DNA from: Rhizodiscina lignyota
Taxonomy: Eukaryota > Ascomycota > Dothideomycetes > Aulographales > Rhizodiscinaceae
Direction of reading: 5' to 3'
Assembly (NCBI GenBank): GCA_010015805.1
Contig: ML978124.1
Coordinates: 310,001 to 374,000, forward strand
DNA: 64,000 nt
Part shown: piece by piece, positions 23,799 through 35,539 of the stretch
How positions within the stretch are numbered: position 1 is the stretch's first letter
Layout of the letters: each line of letters starts with the position of its first letter
Notes under the pieces: model-generated
The model's database searches: none
Told to the model about the DNA's origin: nothing
The model's input: only the letters and a program-made list of their open reading frames with translations
Program-made: the position numbers and the translations under genes

Positions 23799-25881
23799 AT
23801 GGTTTACGAGTGGGACGACAAATTCAACGATGCCTATCGGCTCTATGTGGAGGAGCGAATGAATTTGGACCAGGTGATGGAATGGTTCAAGCGCGAGAAG
23901 GGTTTTGCTCCGAGGTATGTGTGCAGTCCACCGTAGATGTCGGATGTTAGATATGGACGCGACGTTGCGGAGAGCGCAGTCAATAGTGGCCAAAACCGCT
24001 ACTTTCCTTCCGTTCCATCATTCTCATTGAGATACAATTAGAAGATTGTTTGGTACGGATTCGGCTGATATGTCTTCACAGTAAACGCGCGTTCCAGACA
24101 CAGTTCAAGGCGAGTATTTTCAGGTAACCTCATGCTGATTCGGATCTTTGACATCATTGCAACAGAAATGGGATTTCCCAAGCAAGCAGCACCCGCTGCA
24201 GCAAGACGAGGACCTGACCACACGGGTCAGGGAGTTGTGGGAGAACAATGTCTCTCAAAAGGACATGCTTCGCATGCTCAATGAAGAAGGTTTCAGCATC
24301 AAAGAACGCGAACTCATGCGTCTGCGTGGCCGAAATCGATGGCTACTAAGAACTCCAAACGGTCAGGCACCTGCTAATGACGCCGCAAACGGTACTGTTC
24401 CTGTGCAGGAAGACAATGATGTTCTCTCTTCTGCCAAGTCGACTGCAAACGGCAAGGGCACCGACAAGCAGGCTCCACAAGTACAGCCTGAAACCGATGA
24501 CACCTTGATTGAGCGGCAACAACAACTTCTTCAAAAGCGACAGGCAGAGAGCGACGAACGATGGACTTCTCGCAAGCGCCGCAGGCGAACGCGAGGATGG
24601 GCTGGCCTGCCTGCAGATCCCGAAGGCCCGCCTCGTTTCCCTTCGGAGACCACCATTGACGAGAGCAAGGTCATCTTGAAAATGGACAATGACTTATATC
24701 GCCAAATCCGTGACGAATTTCAAGCAATTTGTGAAGAAGAGGGTGTCATCAAGAAGACCCTTGCTGGGCCAGAGAAATGGCAGGTTGTCAAGGATCGACT
24801 CATTCAAGAAAACGAGCATCTGCAGGACGTCATTTACAATGACAATGTCGACACTACTGACCAAAAGTTGCTTTCACTAGACGTCATCTGTCTTGACGTG
24901 ACAAAGAGAATGCGAGTAATGCAGACGCGTGTCACTATAGCGGATGCGAAAAACACACTGTGTATCAATCCGGAAGAGAGCAGGCAGATCCGAGCTGCAT
25001 TCTATTCGAAGCTCAAGAGCGACAACTTCACCAACAAGACTGACTTGGGCAACAAACGCTGGAATGAAATCAAACAAGAGTGGATCGCTGAATCCGAGCT
25101 ACTGCAGCGCATCTTGGATCCGGAAGACCCAGATCACCAATCAAAAGTAAAAGCCCTCGAAATGCTTTGCCGAGACGTCATGAAGCGCTTGCGCGACGAC
25201 CAAGCACGACGTGATCCTAATCGACAGAAACAACTCACCGGCCCGGGTCCTGGGCCAGCTCCTCCGCGACCATTCAAGACAACTACGAATGGCGCTATTA
25301 CCGCTCCTCCGCCTGCACCTGTCGAACGTCCCCATCGTCCGCCGCCGCCGGAGACTAACCAAGCAAGTGTTGCGGAAACGGAGCAGCTGGCTGCAGAGCT
25401 TCTCACTCACGCAAGTGCGACAGACCTTCAAATCGATCCATCTCTACTTCTCGCCGCCAATGGCGCTCTGCCTCAAGCTGAGCAAAACCACTACTCGGAT
25501 TACGCCCCTGCTCCCATGGCTGTCGCATCAGCCGCACCCATGTACTCCACTCAACCTGCACAAGCCGCATCGATGGGCGTCTTTGTCAGGCTGCATCCAC
25601 ATTCTCCTCTCCAGATGGAGCCGAAGATCTGGTTGGGAACACTGAGCTCTGGAACGGTCGGTGAATTGAGGCAGTTGGCTGCGAGCCATCATCCTGGATC
25701 GCAAGTTCTCAGGATCGATGGCATAGTCAAAGACGGGAATACTGGGACAGAGGTCAGCTACCTGATCGACGACGATGCCAAGCTCGGTGGATACCTTGCC
25801 CATGTGACTGGCGGCGATGCGATGTTTGAGGTCAGGCTGATCGGTGGTAGTGGAAACATGAATGTCAGGGCCGGCTTTTGA
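23799..25881 (+). CDS. Clr5-domain protein with duplicated internal domain
   Basis: Exons 23799-23914, 24082-24109 and 24166-25881 encode 619 residues. The N-terminus (MVYEWDDKFNDAYRLYVEE... then SKRAFQTQFKKWDFPSK) is the fungal Clr5 domain, a likely DNA-binding module; a second helical segment follows (TRVRELWENNVSQKDMLRML...KERELMRLRGRNRWLLR). Two tandem copies of a ~85-residue helical unit lie in the middle: LYRQIRDEFQAICEEEG...LLSLDVICLDVTKRMR and ESRQIRAAFYSKLKSDN...VKALEMLCRDVMKRLR. A Pro-rich linker and a basic patch (RKRRRRTR) suggest nuclear localisation. The second intron starts with GC (AAG|GCGAGT) rather than GT; using the nearby GTAACC instead breaks the frame. Probably a transcriptional or chromatin regulator, target unknown. 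Confidence 0.83.
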
Positions 25882-26563
25882 TGGCTGAGGACATGACAGC
25901 ATGAACGCTCTTGGGAAAGCTGCAGCAAGACTGAAGCATACACTACATTCTGCTCACAGAACTATCCACTGTTCACTGTTATGTGGGCTGTGTAGCTGAG
26001 TCTACCGGTCACTTCTGTTAATACTCTGGTTAGTCTGCAATTGAAACAATTTCTACATCCACCGCAAAAGACAACTGGTGCTTCGATGTCGGCACCATTT
26101 TTATTTGCGACATGTGGATCGATCCTGTCTCTTGCATTATTCTTGGCGAGTGCTTCGATGTCGACTTTTGCTTCGCTTTCGACGATTTCGTCACTTTCGA
26201 CCACGGATCTGCCATGTCGGAAGTAGATGAGTGCTGGTACCTTAACGTGAGGATGCCCCCGCTACAATACGAGAGATGTTATGTGCACAATGTTAAATGA
26301 GAGCGGAAAGTTAAAGCATAGCTATGAGAGCGAGGGTCATTGTTCTTCTGCCTGCATAATATTCCCGCATCTGGAGTCGTGTCCGTCCTTCGCCGTTGGG
26401 GATGCCTTTCTTGTCCTGCTTTTCTAGCAAAGAGCACATTCAACCGCGCTTCGGCCAAATATCGCACGTGTGTTGATGTTGCATCGTTCGCATTGCTGGT
26501 GTTTCACCTCGAACGCAACCACAATTGCTTTAGACCCGGCTTTACGGATTGGCTGTAGAACTT
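25882..26563. other. Convergent intergenic region
   Basis: Between the 3' ends of the Clr5-domain gene (+) and the kinase gene (-). A stretch at 26120-26210 is rich in TTCGA/CTTTCGA words, but no gene or ordered repeat could be made out. Confidence 0.4.
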
Positions 26564-28318
26564 TCATTCAAACTCATCTGAATCTGTATCCCAGTCTCTT
26601 TCGTTAGTAGGCGCTTCCCCATTTACCGGGTACCGGTCCGGAATGAATCGGAGTTGATATTCGAATGCGCCGCCAGCGCCAATCATATCATCATCCCTTG
26701 CTGGTCGGGCAGTATGAGGCCACTGGCGTTGCAGGAGGTTAGCCGTTGGCATGTGGGCTTGAATCTTCGTCAGCAGCTTCTGAAAGTTTGGGCGCGGTGT
26801 CCGTTGAGGCTCATACAAGTCTTAACGAGGTGTTTAAGCGCATAGCTGTACATGTTGCTTTTTCTATGCCAGCGGTGGGCTGTACCCCCTTTGGCAATAT
26901 TATGAGATCCGACATAGGGGCGTTCCCACTTCAAGCCTAGTGGATTGGCTTTCCTTTCCATGAGACAGTACATAACCATGCCGACGCTCCACACATCGCT
27001 CCTCTGACCCGGCGCTTTCGGGTAGTTTAGATTGGGGAACCTCTCCTATTTCGTCGTCAGTTCTCGTTCGTCTTTGAAACAGCAAGACTAACTGGAGCTC
27101 TCCAACCGAATGTACCATCCTGCACTTGGGTGGGTACCGCCGCTGACTGCCCCTTGGCATGACCAAAGTCTCCGAGGAACGCGGAGGGATAAGCAGGGAA
27201 GTTGTTTGGAAGGATACCAGGGATGCTGTCTCCGAGAAAAATATTGCCCAACTTGATATCGCTGTACTTAACTCAGCTCAAGAAAAGCTTGTGCGGAGGA
27301 ATGAACGTACTTGTGTAACACTGAACCAGGAGGTAATCCTCTCATGCGGCGACGTGGCATAACTCGTAACGCAACGCCGACAGTAGCCAAGTCCTCGAAA
27401 AGTTTCCACAGAAAAGGCTCAGGCACCCTAGAAAGTATGAGTATTACCAAGAAGGATTATCTCTTATTTAACGAATAAGACTGACCAAGGCTCCGGGGGC
27501 CGTGGACCTTTGGTTATGCTCTTATGCTTGTATATTCTAACGAGACTACTAAGATCTACCAACGTCAGTGGGAGATTAACGTCGTCAATGCCAGGTAACA
27601 TACCACCGTACGGGCAATAGTCCATAAATATTGCATATCTTAACGTATCCGCAACCGGGAAGTGCCTGCTGGATCTGAACCCAACAACGTTCCTTGGGCA
27701 AATGCTTGCTGCATGCCGATGGTAGAAAATCTCGTTCATGGGATGATCCATACTACCCGATAAACGATCTGCGAATTTGAGTACGGCGCGGTCGTCAATT
27801 TGCTCGTCGTCATCGATGGAGAGACAGAGGATATTAGAGCCGAATCCAGCTTTGTACAATACCCTCCAATGAAGCCACTCACGACCCGGGTTTGGCGGGG
27901 GGTGCTGAAACCACCAAGCCGGTGGATCCGGTAGTTCTCCCAGATCAGAATTCATCTCTTCAAAGGCTCTTCTTCGCATGTCCAGCCTCCAACGTTCATC
28001 CTCCCAAAGTGTTTTGTCGGCGGCTTTGAGACGTTTCCACTTCCGCGACATCAGACCCAAGATCGCCCTGTATTTCATCTTCGGCGCTCTTCGCAGGTCG
28101 CGATACCACCTCTCTCTGCTGTGGGTGAACCAGACATCCCATGTGTTGAAGTGCCTTCCTCTGTTCACGAGCATTCGCCAATGGAATCTACGATGAGGGC
28201 GGCGCTCAATTACCCTATTCGTCCGAATTCGGTGACGTTCAGTAGCTGCGGGATGCGCCATCGCCTGCTCCCGGCCGCGCTCCATGGCTGTTAGCGGATT
28301 ATCCGGTGGCTTGTTCAT
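26564..28318 (-). CDS. Fungal protein kinase, probably broken by a frameshift
   Basis: Exons 28318-27486, 27427-27311, 27261-27093 and from 27045 onward. The N-terminal ~160 residues are basic and Trp-rich. The kinase domain shows a Gly loop (KAGFGSN), the Lys of beta-3 (AVLKFAD), the catalytic loop HNDIKLGN completed by a splice junction, LGDFGHA, the activation-segment APE (GWRAP|E across an intron), and SDVWSVGMVMYCLM. Near 26815-26825 the frame carrying LKHLVKTC must shift to the one carrying YEPQRTPRPNFQKLL, which runs to the stop at 26564 with an acidic tail (DWDTDSDEFE). No intron reconciles the two frames, so this is either a real one-step frameshift or a sequence error. Key catalytic residues are intact. 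Substrate unknown; it resembles fungus-specific kinase-like families. Confidence 0.75.
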
Positions 28319-28582
28319 GATGGTTATATCTCAGTAGCAAGCTGTCGTAACCTGGAAGTAAAATATTGGCGGGTGTGCGAGAAACAGGAAGGTGTTGCCA
28401 GTTAGAGGTAAGTTGAGGAGCGCCGCAGTTTTCCATAGTTTACGTCCTTTGTCTTTGTCTGCCCTCTTCTTGCGGATATCGACCAAAAATGAGAGCAACC
28501 ACTACACCGGCACCCTTTGTAGAAGCATTCAACAAAGGGTCGGAATGGTAGCGCAAGAAGAAGCAATCAGGGAATGCATTGT

Positions 28583-29314
28583 TCAGATATTTGCCAGTCT
28601 CAGTGGTTTGGACTTGTTGCTGCGAACGTCTTCCACGAAATTCTTCACCTCGTCCGCATACACTTGCGTCCGCGGTACTGCATGCTTCCAGGGATGCGGC
28701 CGGATCCTGATGTTCTCACACCGGCTGATAAAGAAAGCTTGACGTTCTCGCTGTGACTTTTCTCTTTGCCACTCTTTCTGTCCGAAAAATGCCAGCGTTG
28801 GAGTACGGATCAAATTCTCTCGTTCGGTTTCAGGATAGAACAGCCAATAAACAAGCGGCGTGGGAAAGCGATATGGATTGGCCGAGAATGTGACAAGAAA
28901 CTCCAAAGGGGGGTGCCACGACGGCAAGTACTTCTGCGTGAGAGGATGTGAACGTCTGCTTGGTTCAAGCATTGCTGCCAGTGAAGCAGCAGAGCATCCT
29001 CCTTGAGAAAAACCCAGAGCGCCTACGAAGGGTCCATGTTCTTTCAAAGCTTTCCCCCATATTTCCATTGCGGCCTCGATTCCAACATGACGTTGCCCGA
29101 CCTCGTCTGTTTCCCACCAACTCCGTTCGTCATCTCCAGGCTTCCAGTCTTCTTGACGAGCGTGGATGTAAGCTGTACCAGCAATGTCACATGGTCCAGT
29201 TATGAAAACGAATTCGTAACCTAAAGGCGAAAGCGTATCGACAATAGTTGCGGTGCGCCGTCGAAACATAACCCCCGACTGCCCAACGCCATGAAGAGCT
29301 AAGATTTTGGGCAT
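28583..29314 (-). CDS. FSH1-type serine hydrolase
   Basis: An intronless frame of 243 residues from MPKILALHG. The FSH1 family (alpha/beta hydrolases related to yeast Fsh1-3 and mammalian OVCA2) is recognised by LALHGVGQSG at the start, the nucleophile elbow GALGFSQGG (Ser103) and the late His in HPWKHAVP (His211, replacing the usual HPGGH). The acidic member of the triad, normally Asp after a Gly in TPTL...G, is not in its usual place: the segment reads TPTLAFFGQKEW, so Glu181 may substitute or activity may be altered. The ATG at 29335 is seven codons upstream in frame; 29314 is preferred because it begins the conserved strand. Such enzymes hydrolyse small esters, sometimes as part of secondary metabolism, but no cluster is seen here. 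Confidence 0.87.
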   Translation of the reverse strand: MPKILALHGVGQSGVMFRRRTATIVDTLSPLGYEFVFITGPCDIAGTAYIHARQEDWKPGDDERSWWETDEVGQRHVGIEAAMEIWGKALKEHGPFVGALGFSQGGCSAASLAAMLEPSRRSHPLTQKYLPSWHPPLEFLVTFSANPYRFPTPLVYWLFYPETERENLIRTPTLAFFGQKEWQREKSQRERQAFFISRCENIRIRPHPWKHAVPRTQVYADEVKNFVEDVRSNKSKPLRLANI

Positions 29315-29335
29315 GATGACTTGATATGTCACCAA

Positions 29336-30308
29336 ACTTGCGGACTTTTATGGTTATAGGACATGAAGAGAGTGACACAAATTACATTGAAGACATTGAC
29401 AACTCTCAAAAACGAAATCACAAAGGACACTTGAAGCAAAATGGTACCTCGGCGTAGAAGGGAAAGGCCGAAAAACGCCGAGCAGCGTGTACGGACGGCT
29501 GCGTCTGGATGAGAGCATTTTCCACAGGCGAACCATTTCTGAAATACTGTCATTTCAATTTCAACTCCACTGAAACGTGAAGAGCCACTAATTTTATTAA
29601 CTATACCTTTCTGCAAAGAAACCCGATGGCTCCGGGGAGATATGATCAAATAGAAGGTTCATGGTGAACCTCTGAGACCATGAGAACGGAGAGGTGTAAG
29701 TAGTTTTGCCTCTGTTAATTCTTTTCGTCCGTTCCAAATCTCTTTCTTCGCATTATGTATTTCACCACGAGCACGTCGCGTGCACTCTCCCACTAAGAAG
29801 CTTAAACTCAATAGCCAAGTAAAACGTCTAGGCTCTACCGTTTCCGCTATCCAGAGCGGCTGTGGCGCCGCCGAATGTTTGATGCTGTGCCTCCTCCTCA
29901 CCTCCAACTACCCCACGGCTACCCTTCTCCGGCGAGTCAAGCTCGCAATAGCCAATCGCATCCTATGAAGCTAAAACCCGAAACCAACCACACCAGTTCC
30001 AAAGTCTTCAAGTATCGGTGAAACTTGTCGGTTCCTTCCCCGACCTTCCCCAGGATGTGGTCCATGCGGAGTCAGAACCTGGGATCGCTGCAGTCTGGGG
30101 TAATGGTTACCTCTGCGGACCACGGAAACGGTACCAGCCGCGAGTCTAATGACGAGCCTCTACTGCATGATAGATGTGACGGATGCGCTAAAATGCTTGT
30201 GAGAGGAGCGTATATTATCATGAGGATGTGCCTCCTCGCGCTAGGTGAAGTGTCTTCCTGTCAGATTTCTCTTCCCTTTCTTCTCAGGTCAGGCCGAGAA
30301 GTTTCACC
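29336..30308. other. Divergent intergenic region, about 1 kb
   Basis: Between the FSH1-type hydrolase (-) and the MFS transporter (+). No protein-like frame. CT-rich stretches just before 30309 are consistent with the transporter's leader. Confidence 0.45.
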
Positions 30309-32351
30309 ATGGCGGAAGAGAAGGACACCATCGCTCATCAAGAGATGAAGCAAAGAACCCAAGAGCCAGAGCCAGAAGTCGCGTCTTCCAACCCAGACGA
30401 CCAAGTCGAGAAAGGTGTTGAACGGAATGTCTACCCTACAAGTGATGAAGAATACGTCGTTACCTTCAAGACTTGGGTTGTAGTGGCCATTCTAGCATCA
30501 GCATATGGTGTACACTGAGTTGCTTCGACTTGAGTGCTCAGGCTGCTGACGAACTAGCAGGTCTCATTTTGGATTGTTCCAGCAATTGGCGTCATCGCCA
30601 CTCAAGTCGCGACCGACCTTGGTGATCCGACCGCTGGCGTCTGGTTTACTTCGCTGTACACCGTCTGCAATGCGATTGCTTTCATGATATGCGGCGCGAA
30701 CTCTGACCTCTTCGGACGACGATGGTTCTTGCTATTTGGCAATGTGCTTATGTTCGCTGTATGCATACCCCAGTGGAATTGGCGGGCCAGTAAGGGCTCA
30801 TAACAAAAAATAGGGACATCTGATGGGCGGCCTTGCCAAGAATGGAACGACTATAATTGCAGGATTCGCGCTGATCGGATTCGGTGCTGGAAATGCGCAG
30901 TTGGCTGCATTTGCACTGCCTGAACTGGTACGAGACAAAATAGCCCTTTCTGTAGAAGTTAGCTAACTCGTAATTTCACAGTTGCCCAACAAATGGCGGC
31001 ACATCTCCGTCACAATTGCTGATCTAGGGACATGGTTGGCGGTTGTCGTTGGACCCATAGCAGCACGATACGCAATTGCTCGCGGAGATGCATGGAGATG
31101 GCTCTTTCACGGTCCATCAATCGGTGCATTCTTGTCTTTCTTCGGACTGTATTTCTTGTACTATCCTCCTCAGCACCCTCGCGGACTTGGTTTCAAGCGG
31201 GCTTTGAAGGAGCTTGATTACATCGGAGGTGTACTGTTCATACTGGCGGCCACATTGATTCTGATTGGTATCGTCTACACCGAGATTATTCCGTCCAGCA
31301 GCGGAAGGGTGAATTTCCCCATTTTATCATAATTGACGATGAAACTAACACCTGATAGGTCATCGGCCTCCTTGTCTCCGGCTTTGCTACTCTCGTCGCC
31401 TTCTGTCTCTACGAGCATTTCGGCAACCCGAAGCAACCACTCACGCCCACGCACATTTTCACTAAGGACTATGGCCGAGAATTCACATTTCCTTTCATAG
31501 TTGGATTCGTGGTTACTATGTTTTACTACATGACGAATATAGTCTTTCCGACTCAACTCTCCGTCTTCTACACGAACGAGACGACACCGCTGTCCACGAC
31601 GCTGAAGTACTCTCTCCCATCGAACCTCGGCCTCGTCTGGGGCGAGATCTTACTTATCACATGCGGCACGCGCCTGGCTCGTCTGGTGAAATGGAAGTGG
31701 ACGTTGGCTGGCTCTGTCTTCATAATGGTACTCTTTGGAGCGCTTCTCGGACTTGGAAACCCAACAAACAAGGGCATGATGTTCGCATTCGTCTTCATAA
31801 GCCAAATGGGCTTCGGATGGGCTCAGATGCTGAGCATCACGTTCATTCAGTTCGGCGTGCCGCAGGTTGAGCTCGGAATCTCGGGCGGTTTGGCTGGCGT
31901 ATCGCGGTTTGCGGGAGGTGCTATTGCCATTTCCGTTTACAGCACGATCCGTAAGTGCACTCGTAATGATCTTCGTCAATAGCTGTCGAAACTGACATCA
32001 CCAGTGTCGAACGTTCAAGCCACCTGGGCAGCGCGACTCGTCCCTCCTGCTGCCATTGGTGCTGGCCTTCCACAGTCCTCGCTAGATGCGCTACTCAAGG
32101 CTCTTCCGCTCGGCTCTGCTGCACTGGAGAAGGTGCCAGGTATCTCTACAAGAATCATCCTCGCAGCAGGCGCGGCTCTGCAGGAGACGTACGTGCATGC
32201 ACTTCGCGTAGTCGCCTTGGCAAGCTTGAGCTTCGGCATCTTGGCGATCATCTCGTGCGCGCTGTGCAACGACATTGGGCCCAAGATGAACGAGAAGATC
32301 GAGGTCTTCTTGGAGAACGATGAGTTTGCAGATCGCAATACTTTCCATTAA
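30309..32351 (+). CDS. Major facilitator superfamily transporter, TRI12/siderophore-type
   Basis: Six exons (30309-30509, 30561-30758, 30814-30927, 30982-31308, 31359-31950, 32005-32351) give 592 residues. A hydrophilic, acidic cytoplasmic N-terminus of ~55 residues is followed by about 14 hydrophobic segments. The MFS loop 2-3 signature is present as GANSDLFGRRW, and WVVVAILASAYGVSFWIVP, TVCNAIAFMICG and FALIGFGAGNAQLAAFALPE are typical of the fungal 14-helix drug-proton antiport group that includes the trichothecene pump Tri12 and siderophore carriers. All introns are 48-56 nt with canonical sites. Likely a plasma-membrane exporter or importer of a small organic molecule; the substrate cannot be told. 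No biosynthetic genes adjoin it. Confidence 0.9.
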
Positions 32352-33197
32352 CGGTGGCGCATCTTCGGAAAGAGCCGCTTGCGGGAGCTAGTGATAGTTC
32401 AGAGATATTTAAAGGATCAATATTTTGAAGAAAAAGACGAGAGACCGACCGGGGCGGCTGACTCAGTTTCGGCCACAAATTCCTCATTTCAGGCTGTATA
32501 TAAAAAGGAATGAATGCTGGTACCGAGCGCTGTATGTCTCAATTGTGAGCTCGAATAACTCTCGAGCCTTCACTGCGACAATTGAGTGACAAAATCAAGA
32601 AACGAAACAGACGAACGTTTCCCGAACAGACCCTCAGCCCTGCCAGAATTGGAGCGTAAGAAGCGTGCTCGACGATCGGCATTATGTGGAGTACCTTCTG
32701 AGCCGCCAGGGCAGGAGGTGGTGCTTGCGTTGCTTATGACGTTGCTCGCCCAAGCGGGCGGAAGGCGCGGGACTGGGCGTGGAAGCTGCTGCGAAGGCCG
32801 TCGCCTGCTCGTCCGCCGCTTCGTAATCGCATAAGACGCTGAGTTACTCCGACTCGCACCGAGTGCATGCGGAGTACATAATGCCAAATACCTCGTGAGC
32901 TGCACGAGGAGGAGCAATTGTTTGCTGCTCTTTAGCCTTTCCTCTCAATAAACGCCTCCTCGCGGGGTGGAAGGGCCAGCAAAACGAAGAGCAGGATCAT
33001 CGTATTCAGCCTCACACGCACATCCACCGCCCGCATTGGGCCCTCCGCCGGCCCCCAGCAAGCTCCAGGTCCCCGTCAGGCCATTCGCCTCGTTTAAAGA
33101 CCCTTCCTCGACAGCTTGCGTGACACGGCCGAGTCCCTTCTCCTGCACCTCTTTCCTGTCCTGCGAGCCTCGCGCTCTCCTCAGCAGCTGCACCACC
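32352..33197. other. Intergenic region, about 850 bp
   Basis: Holds the 3' end of the MFS gene and the promoter of the Ysc84 gene. Short open frames here are shadows or low-complexity. No other feature seen. Confidence 0.45.
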
Positions 33198-35539
33198 ATG
33201 TCGCAGGCGACGGCCTCGAATATCTGGGCGAAGACGAAGACGGGCGGCAAGGCGGGCTTCGACCAGGTCTGGAAGTGGGCCGACAAGCTGGGCGCGCCCG
33301 TCAACCGGCTGAGCAACCGCATTGGCAGCGAGTCGTTCTGGCCGACGACGCTGGACAAGGAGAGCGACAAGGCGGCGCGCATTCTGAAGAGCTTCTGCAA
33401 GGATGGCTTCTACACGCAGGAAAAGGTGGATGAGGGAGTGAAGGAGGAGGGCGTCCCGCAGGGGAAGCAGAGAGTGCTGAAGAAGATTCCGACAGAGGTG
33501 AGTCTGGTTCTGCTGCTTTGTCTCGGCTGGTGGATGCATACAGCGTGGCTTTGGTGGGACGTTGCGCAACAGTACATATGAGCTTTCAAGCTGGAGGTGA
33601 GACTTGGCGAGCATATCGCTGATCTACTACTTCTTCACAGGTCATTCAAAATGCCAAAGGCCTCGCAATCTTCACTGTCATGCGCACTGGTCTCTGGATA
33701 TCCGGAGCCGGTGGTAGTGGCATCCTCGTCGCTCGATTACCCGACGGATCATGGTCCCCTCCTTCTGGTATCCTCCTTCACACTGCCGGTCTCGGCTTCC
33801 TTGTGGGCGTCGACATCTACGATTGCGTTATCGTCATTAATACCGAAGAGGCACTCGAAGCGTTCACGAAGATCCGATGCACACTCGGCGGAGAGGTCAC
33901 TGCTGCAGCCGGTCCAGTCGGAATGGGCGGCGTGGTCGATTCAGAAGTGCACAAGCGGAGATCACCGATATTCACATACCTGAAGAGCAGAGGTTTCTAT
34001 GCAGGCATTCAGGTGGATGGAACGGTCGTAATAGAACGATCGGATGAGAACGAGCGTTTTTACAACCAAAAAATACCGGTTGGCGATATTCTCAAGGGCA
34101 AAGTTAGACATCCACCACGGGAGCTTGATACACTAAAGAATACCATCAGAGCAGCAGAAGGCTTCCAGGTAGACGACGAAGAGCTTCCGGAAGGCCCGGC
34201 TCCAGGCGACTTTGAGCTTGAAGAGCCGGGCCACATGTTTGGCATCCCAGACAAGGAAGATCCCGACCCCTTCGGCTTCAAGGCGCTCCAAGAGCAAGGC
34301 CTCGACATCCGCGAAGCCGGCTCGAAAGCACGCGCAAGCCAAGACGAATTCGACTTCCGCCCCAGCCCGACCAGCCCCATACACAGCATCATCAACCGAC
34401 GGAGCATGGACACCACCAGCCTCAACCGCGGAGACAGCAGGAGGAACAGCTGGCGCGTAAGTGCCCTAAGCACCGCGAGCCGGATGACCGACTCGGGGAC
34501 GCAGACTGATGTTGACGAAATGGAACAAAGGAGTCCCTACAGCGCGACGTTCCCCTCGGGGGACCACCTGTACCGGCGGAACAGCAGGTCGCCGGCGGAG
34601 AGCAGCGGCCACAGGAGCATGGACGGCATCCCGGAGCAGCGGGCAGCTCCGAGGATGCTGCAGAGCCCTCCAATGCTACCACCTAGGCGGAATGCCGCGC
34701 CGCGGCCTCCTCCTATCGATGTGGGTTTGGAGCCGGATGATGAGGAGGATGGTGATGCCGATGGTGAGGAGGATGCAGTCGTGCATAAAGTGCAAACTGC
34801 TACAAGATCGCCTTCTTCTGCTTCGGTTTCGACTGGCATCCAGGTCATCTCGAAACCACGGTTAGTGACGGTTCACAAGGCGACACCGCCGAAACTGCCA
34901 CCTCGAAACCCCGACAGAGGGAGTAGGAGACTGAATGGAGTTGATGCCCCCATCAGTCCCATTTCAGCGACTAGCTCTGTTGGCCAGATTGCGGACAAAC
35001 GCGTCGAGGAGAGCTCAGAGACTGGCAGTGGACAGACGAGGGCGGAGAGCATGTCAAGCTTTTCGGAGGCGAGGCACAGCCCTGACATTCACAACGAGAA
35101 GGAGATCTCTGAGGGCATGCAAGAGGTCGATTTGGGCAATGTGTGGAAGGACGAGAAGAGCGAGAGCTTGAAGTCGCCAAGGGAAAAGGAGGACGATGGG
35201 TTCCAGGAAGTCGAGCTGAACCACAAGTCGACTGAGGACCATAAACCAGCTGAGGACCACAAGCCAGTTGAAGACCATAAGTCAGTTGAAGACCACACGC
35301 CAGTTGAAGACCACAAGCCAGTTGAAGACCACAAGCCAATTGAAGATCGCAAGCCAGCGGAGACGGAAGAGAAGAGAGAGGTCACACCCCGACCGAGCGA
35401 GGACGTCGTGGAAGAGAAAAAAGAACTCTCATCCAGAATGAGTGGCGACATGGTCAACTTCCGCGCTGGAATGAGGATAGATGACGACGACGACGACGAT
35501 GATGACGAGCCCGTGAAGAGCACACCTGGTGCTTGGTAG
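33198..35539 (+). CDS. Ysc84/SYLF-domain actin-patch protein with acidic repeat tail
   Basis: Exons 33198-33497 and 33641-35539 (143-nt intron) give 732 residues. The start is taken at CACCATGTCG; the frame is open further upstream, but that part is unprotein-like. Residues ~10-270 form the SYLF (DUF500/Ysc84) lipid-binding domain: KAARILKSF, VIQNAKGLAIFTVMRTGLW, SGAGGSGILVARLPDGSWS, GFLVGVDIYDCVIVINT, AGPVGMGG and SRGFYAGIQVDGTVV. In yeast, Ysc84/Lsb4 bind phosphoinositides and actin at endocytic sites. The remaining ~460 residues are disordered, with polyproline (PPMLPPR, PKLPPRNP), acidic stretches and a run of six-residue repeats around EDHKPV, ending in a run of nine Asp. Unlike Ysc84 there is no C-terminal SH3 domain; the polyproline motifs could instead recruit SH3 partners. 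Confidence 0.9.
35222..35362 (+). repeat. 18-bp coding minisatellite (EDHKPV repeats)
   Basis: About eight copies of an 18-base unit close to GAAGACCACAAGCCAGTT encode the six-residue motif EDHKPV with small changes (AEDHKP, VEDHKS, VEDHTP, IEDRKP). Inner copies are almost identical at the DNA level, indicating recent expansion or exchange. Unit length is a multiple of three, so copy-number change keeps the frame. Confidence 0.85.

Noticed and set aside
26770-26818. A 37-nt intron (GTATGA...TTTCAG) to explain the frame change in the kinase
   Set aside because: Too short for an intron here and it would remove the conserved YEPQRTPRPNF segment.
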